16,490 bases of DNA from contig CAAFFR010000073.1 of assembly GCA_900762245.1 (NCBI GenBank), positions 1 to 16,490 on the forward strand, in the 5' to 3' direction. The stretch comes from an uncultured Oscillospiraceae bacterium (GTDB lineage Bacteria; Bacillota_A; Clostridia; Oscillospirales; Oscillospiraceae). Position 1 is the stretch's first letter, and each line of letters begins with the position of its first letter. The notes beneath the pieces were generated by a model. The model saw only the letters and a program-made list of their open reading frames with translations, was not told where the DNA came from and did not search any database. The position numbers and the translations under genes are program-made. Shown here in pieces: positions 14,182 through 16,490 of the stretch.

Positions 14182-14194
14182 AATTACAGTAATT
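14182..14194. promoter_or_regulatory. Candidate operator at the TetR-type transcription start
   Basis: A 13-bp palindrome, AATTAC-A-GTAATT, lies where the TetR-type transcript is predicted to begin (near 14194). TetR-family genes often repress themselves from such sites. This is inference from position and symmetry only. Confidence 0.35.
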
Positions 14195-14200
14195 ATGCCA

Positions 14201-14229
14201 ATTATACCGCAAATACATTTGTCCGTCAA
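14201..14229 (-). promoter_or_regulatory. SigA promoter of the TetR-type gene
   Basis: On the minus strand, TTGACG (14229-14224), a 17-bp spacer and a perfect TATAAT (14206-14201) are seen. Confidence 0.85.
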
Positions 14230-14309
14230 ACAAAGATTCATGGCAATTATCACCAAAAATAGTCGTTCATATTTTTTTCAAAAGTTTACACCTGTGAGAA
14301 AATGGAAAC

Positions 14310-14338
14310 TGGAATCCCGTCGCATTCGGGCGTATAAT
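14310..14338 (+). promoter_or_regulatory. Promoter of the GPH symporter with a weak -35
   Basis: A perfect TATAAT (14333-14338) is preceded at 17 bp by TGGAAT (14310-14315), which matches consensus at only 3/6 positions. The poor -35 suggests dependence on an activator, possibly the AraC-type protein encoded downstream (inference). A GGCCC/GGGCC hairpin lies in the leader at about 14352-14365. Confidence 0.6.
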
Positions 14339-14390
14339 AGATGCGATAAGTGGCCCTATGGGGCCGCCAAAAAAAGGAGGAAAACAAACA

Positions 14391-15836
14391 ATGGCAAAAA
14401 TCGCAAAAAAGCCCTCTGCTAAGCTGACTCCCGTCCATATCTTTGGTTACGGCTGCGGCGACGCAGGCGGTGTCGTAGGCCTGTACATGGTCTCCGGCTT
14501 CATGACCCGCTTCCTGCAGGTCAACCTGCAGGTCAATGCCGGTATTCTGGCAACCATGCTGCTGATCTGGAACATCTGGGACGCAGTGAACGATCCCCTG
14601 ATGGGCACCATCATGGACATCTTCTTCGCCAAGGCTAAGCCCGGCGCAGACAAGTTCCGTCCCTGGATTCTGGCTTCCATCCCCATCCTGGTGGTCGGCC
14701 TGATCTCCTTCTTCGTGGTTCCCCCCATGCTGGGCAGCGGCTGGGCAATGATCGCTGCAGCTTTCATTCTGAAGATCGTCTTCGAAGCCGGCTACACCAT
14801 GATGAACATCGGCATGGGCTCCCTGATCGGTAACATGGCTAAGAATGACTCCGAGCGCGCTACTCTGGCTTCCGCCCGTGGCTTCGGCTCCACCTTTGGC
14901 GGCCTGATCGGCGGCATGCTGATCCCCCTGCTGCTGGGTAAGTTTGGCATGGGCAACGACGGCTACGCCAAGACTGCCTGCATCCTGGCTATCCCCATGG
15001 GTATCCTGGTCTTCCTGCACTATGCTCTGACCGAGGAGCGTAACAAGACCATGCCCGGCGAAGGCCCTGAGAAGTCTCAGGAAGAGAAGGATGCCGAGAA
15101 GTTCAAGATCTCCGACATCTGGAACATCATCACCAAGAACCGCGCTTTCCTGGCTCTGGTTCTGCACTCCATCTGCATCTGCGGCGTTCAGGCTCTGGCT
15201 CAGGGCGCTACCACCTACATGTATGCTGACGTTCTGAAGAACATCTCCATCCAGTCCCTGGGTTCCGGTCTGTCTACCGCTACCATGGTTCTGATTCTGC
15301 TGTCCGCTCCCATTCTGACCAAGAAGTGGGATCTGGTTCTGATCATTCGCGTCTGCCTGCTGGCCGGTGTCGCTTCCTACGCTGCGCTGCTGGCTTACAC
15401 TCTGATGGTTCCCACCGCAGAGCTGAACGCTGTCCTGTTCGTTATCTGGAACGGTATCTCCGGCGCTCTGGTTCAGATGTCTGTCCAGATGCAGTGGGGC
15501 CTGGTTGCTGAGTCCATCGACTACAACGAGTACCTCACCGGCAAGCGTAACGAAGGCACCATCTACGGCTTCTTCTCCCTGTCCCGCCGTATTGGCTCCA
15601 CCATCGCCAACTCCGCTTCCGTTCTGATCATTGCTGCTATCGGCTACGACGCAGCTGTCGCCAACGCCGGCGGCGACCAGTCCGACTTCACCATCATGGG
15701 CATCAAGCTGATGGTTCTGGGCTTCCCCCTGATCGCTGCTCTGGGCTCCTTCTCCTGCTTCACCTTCATCTGGAACATCAACAAGGATGTCCGTGCTAAG
15801 ATGGCTGAGTGGAAGGCTGCTAAGCTGGGCAAGTAA
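14391..15836 (+). CDS. GPH-family (MelB-like) sugar:cation symporter
   Basis: The protein has 481 aa and about 12 predicted membrane helices, with the glycoside-pentoside-hexuronide symporter landmarks. One is the N-terminal GYGCGDAGG. Another is WDAVNDPLMGTIMD (63-76), whose Asp residues match the D-x3-DP-x-G motif near the cation site. A third is DKFRPWIL (87-94), matching the GxYRPW loop. The ATG at 14391 has AGGAGG at 14375-14380; an upstream in-frame ATG at 14358 has no ribosome site and lies in the leader hairpin. Arginines are essentially all CGC/CGT, with many GCT and GTT codons, unlike the CGG-using neighbours, which suggests strong expression. It is followed by a UUCG-loop terminator. 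Family members import glycosides, pentosides or hexuronides with Na+ or H+; the substrate cannot be told here. Confidence 0.9.
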   Translation: MAKIAKKPSAKLTPVHIFGYGCGDAGGVVGLYMVSGFMTRFLQVNLQVNAGILATMLLIWNIWDAVNDPLMGTIMDIFFAKAKPGADKFRPWILASIPILVVGLISFFVVPPMLGSGWAMIAAAFILKIVFEAGYTMMNIGMGSLIGNMAKNDSERATLASARGFGSTFGGLIGGMLIPLLLGKFGMGNDGYAKTACILAIPMGILVFLHYALTEERNKTMPGEGPEKSQEEKDAEKFKISDIWNIITKNRAFLALVLHSICICGVQALAQGATTYMYADVLKNISIQSLGSGLSTATMVLILLSAPILTKKWDLVLIIRVCLLAGVASYAALLAYTLMVPTAELNAVLFVIWNGISGALVQMSVQMQWGLVAESIDYNEYLTGKRNEGTIYGFFSLSRRIGSTIANSASVLIIAAIGYDAAVANAGGDQSDFTIMGIKLMVLGFPLIAALGSFSCFTFIWNINKDVRAKMAEWKAAKLGK

Positions 15837-15859
15837 GTTTTCCCCTTTTTTAAATCCGC

Positions 15860-15890
15860 AAAGGGCGGCGGTTCGCCGCCGCCCTTTCTT
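15860..15890 (+). terminator. Terminator of the GPH symporter
   Basis: A perfect 12-bp stem (15860-15871 and 15876-15887), rich in GGGCGGCGG/CCGCCGCCC, is closed by a TTCG tetraloop. The following T-run is short and interrupted. Confidence 0.88.
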
Positions 15891-15896
15891 CCCCAC

Positions 15897-15987
15897 AAAA
15901 GCGCCTGTTAACCGCCTGGGATTCACACTTCTTCCTTCCATTGATTTTGTGAAACAGCCATTGCCCGGGCGGTTAACAGACGCTTTT
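15897..15987. repeat. Long inverted repeat ahead of the AraC-type gene
   Basis: Arms of 24 bp at 15897-15920 and 15964-15987 pair with one mismatch and one G-T wobble, with GTTAAC in each arm. A nested TTCACA/TGTGAA pair (15922-15927 and 15948-15953) lies within the 43-bp loop. The right arm ends in CGCTTTT, 16 bp before the ribosome site of the AraC-type gene. In RNA this would be a strong hairpin, and it could be an attenuator, an operator pair or a small mobile repeat. Confidence 0.75.
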
Positions 15988-16018
15988 GCCAATCCAGTTT
16001 CCCAAGGAGGGCACCCTA

Positions 16019-16490
16019 GTGAGCAAAGAAAAAGACAACGCCGAAAACCGGCCCTTCATTGTTGTTGGTCCCAGTGGTCAGACCCTGTATCTGTCCGGTG
16101 AATATCAGAACCCCGAGAACTGGGCAGCTCAGAAGACCGAAAACGCCACCGTGCTGATGGCCCGCCCCCAGGCGGGCGGAAGGCAGGACCTGCTGGACAG
16201 GATCTGCACGTATATTGACGAAAATATCAACCAAAAGCTGACCCTGCGCTCTGTGGCAGAGCAGTTCCAGGTCAGCGTCTCCACCATCACCCAGATGTTC
16301 CAGAGAAAAACCGGCGAAACCTTTCACCAGTATCTGACCCGCCAGCGGATGGAAGCCGCCCGGGAACTGATCCGCTGCGGCACCGCGCTGGAGGATGTGG
16401 GCCGGATGGTAGGCTACACTGACCACTCCACCTTCTACCGGGCCTTCCGTCAGACCTTTGGCGCCTCCCCCCGGGACTACCGCCGGGAAC
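16019..16490 (+). CDS. AraC-family transcriptional regulator (3' end beyond the window)
   Basis: Reading from the GTG at 16019, which has AAGGAGG (16004-16010) 8 nt upstream, the frame stays open to the window edge (157 codons). Residues 1-52 show no recognisable sensor domain. Residues about 55-157 are a complete AraC-type double helix-turn-helix. The first helix-turn-helix is near 73-97 (LTLRSVAEQFQVSVSTITQMF), and the second is near 121-145 (LEDVGRMVGYTDHSTFYRAFRQ). The domain ends with the family-typical TFGASPRDYRRE. Because that domain is normally C-terminal, the protein is probably only slightly longer than 157 aa, shorter than the usual 250-300. It may control the upstream symporter (inference from proximity). 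Confidence 0.85.
   Translation, partial: MSKEKDNAENRPFIVVGPSGQTLYLSGEYQNPENWAAQKTENATVLMARPQAGGRQDLLDRICTYIDENINQKLTLRSVAEQFQVSVSTITQMFQRKTGETFHQYLTRQRMEAARELIRCGTALEDVGRMVGYTDHSTFYRAFRQTFGASPRDYRRE

Noticed and set aside
14286..15992. Very long open frame on the minus strand covering the whole symporter gene
   Set aside because: It is the mirror of a gene with strong codon bias. The product is low-complexity (Gln/Asp/His-rich), has no ribosome site and shows no family motifs.

Overview
The window looks like chromosome from a Gram-positive, fairly GC-rich Clostridia, most likely of the Oscillospiraceae/Ruminococcaceae type. Support for this: AGGAGG-like ribosome sites, near-consensus SigA promoters with 17-bp spacers, an acetyl-diaminopimelate pathway, a lipoprotein adaptor with a LAGC lipobox, an NPKTG-type C-terminal motif and many palindromic intergenic repeats. 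The taxonomic call is an inference from gene content and style; no marker gene is present. Twelve protein-coding genes and one partial gene are supported. I see no tRNA, rRNA, CRISPR array, transposase or phage gene.

Layout. (1) 1-3259: a lysine/diaminopimelate module. An M20 deacetylase and a PLP aminotransferase form a minus-strand operon with a 4-bp overlap. They diverge from a hexapeptide acyltransferase (dapH/dapD type). Together the three can carry out the acetylase branch from tetrahydrodipicolinate to LL-diaminopimelate. (2) 3431-3633: a 52-aa Cys/Asn/Gly-rich protein with a short membrane-like core, followed by a perfect terminator. (3) 3686-6502 (minus): a 938-aa secreted protein with a Glu/Thr/Pro-rich N-terminus, OB-fold-like domains around a degenerate PHP-like core, and a C-terminal NPKTG motif. 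(4) 6884-11997: a MacAB/LolCDE-like operon encoding a lipoprotein adaptor, an ATPase, a second adaptor with a large Thr/Glu/Pro-rich insert, and a FtsX-fold permease. A bidirectional terminator closes it. (5) 12047-12625 (minus): xanthine phosphoribosyltransferase from a short-leader promoter. (6) 12905-13654 (minus): a YdjC/ChbG-type deacetylase. (7) 13887-14147 (minus): a TetR-type DNA-binding domain whose reading frame ends inside a palindromic repeat, so it is probably truncated. It is divergent from (8), a GPH-type sugar:cation symporter (14391-15836). (9) A long inverted repeat and the start of a short AraC-type regulator at the right edge.

Interplay. The dap genes supply peptidoglycan and lysine precursors. 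The surface protein and the exporter operon are divergent across one 381-bp intergenic region, and both carry Thr/Glu/Pro-rich low-complexity stretches typical of wall-spanning segments, so they may belong to one envelope system (inference). The deacetylase, symporter, TetR remnant and AraC gene look like a small carbohydrate-uptake neighbourhood of unknown substrate. At least five palindromic repeat elements punctuate the window. Four lie at or over the 3' ends of minus-strand genes, where they may act as terminators or 3' mRNA structures.

The best candidates for something undescribed are the two-adaptor exporter with its insert-bearing adaptor, the PHP-like surface protein that has lost its metal ligands, and the Cys-rich miniprotein.
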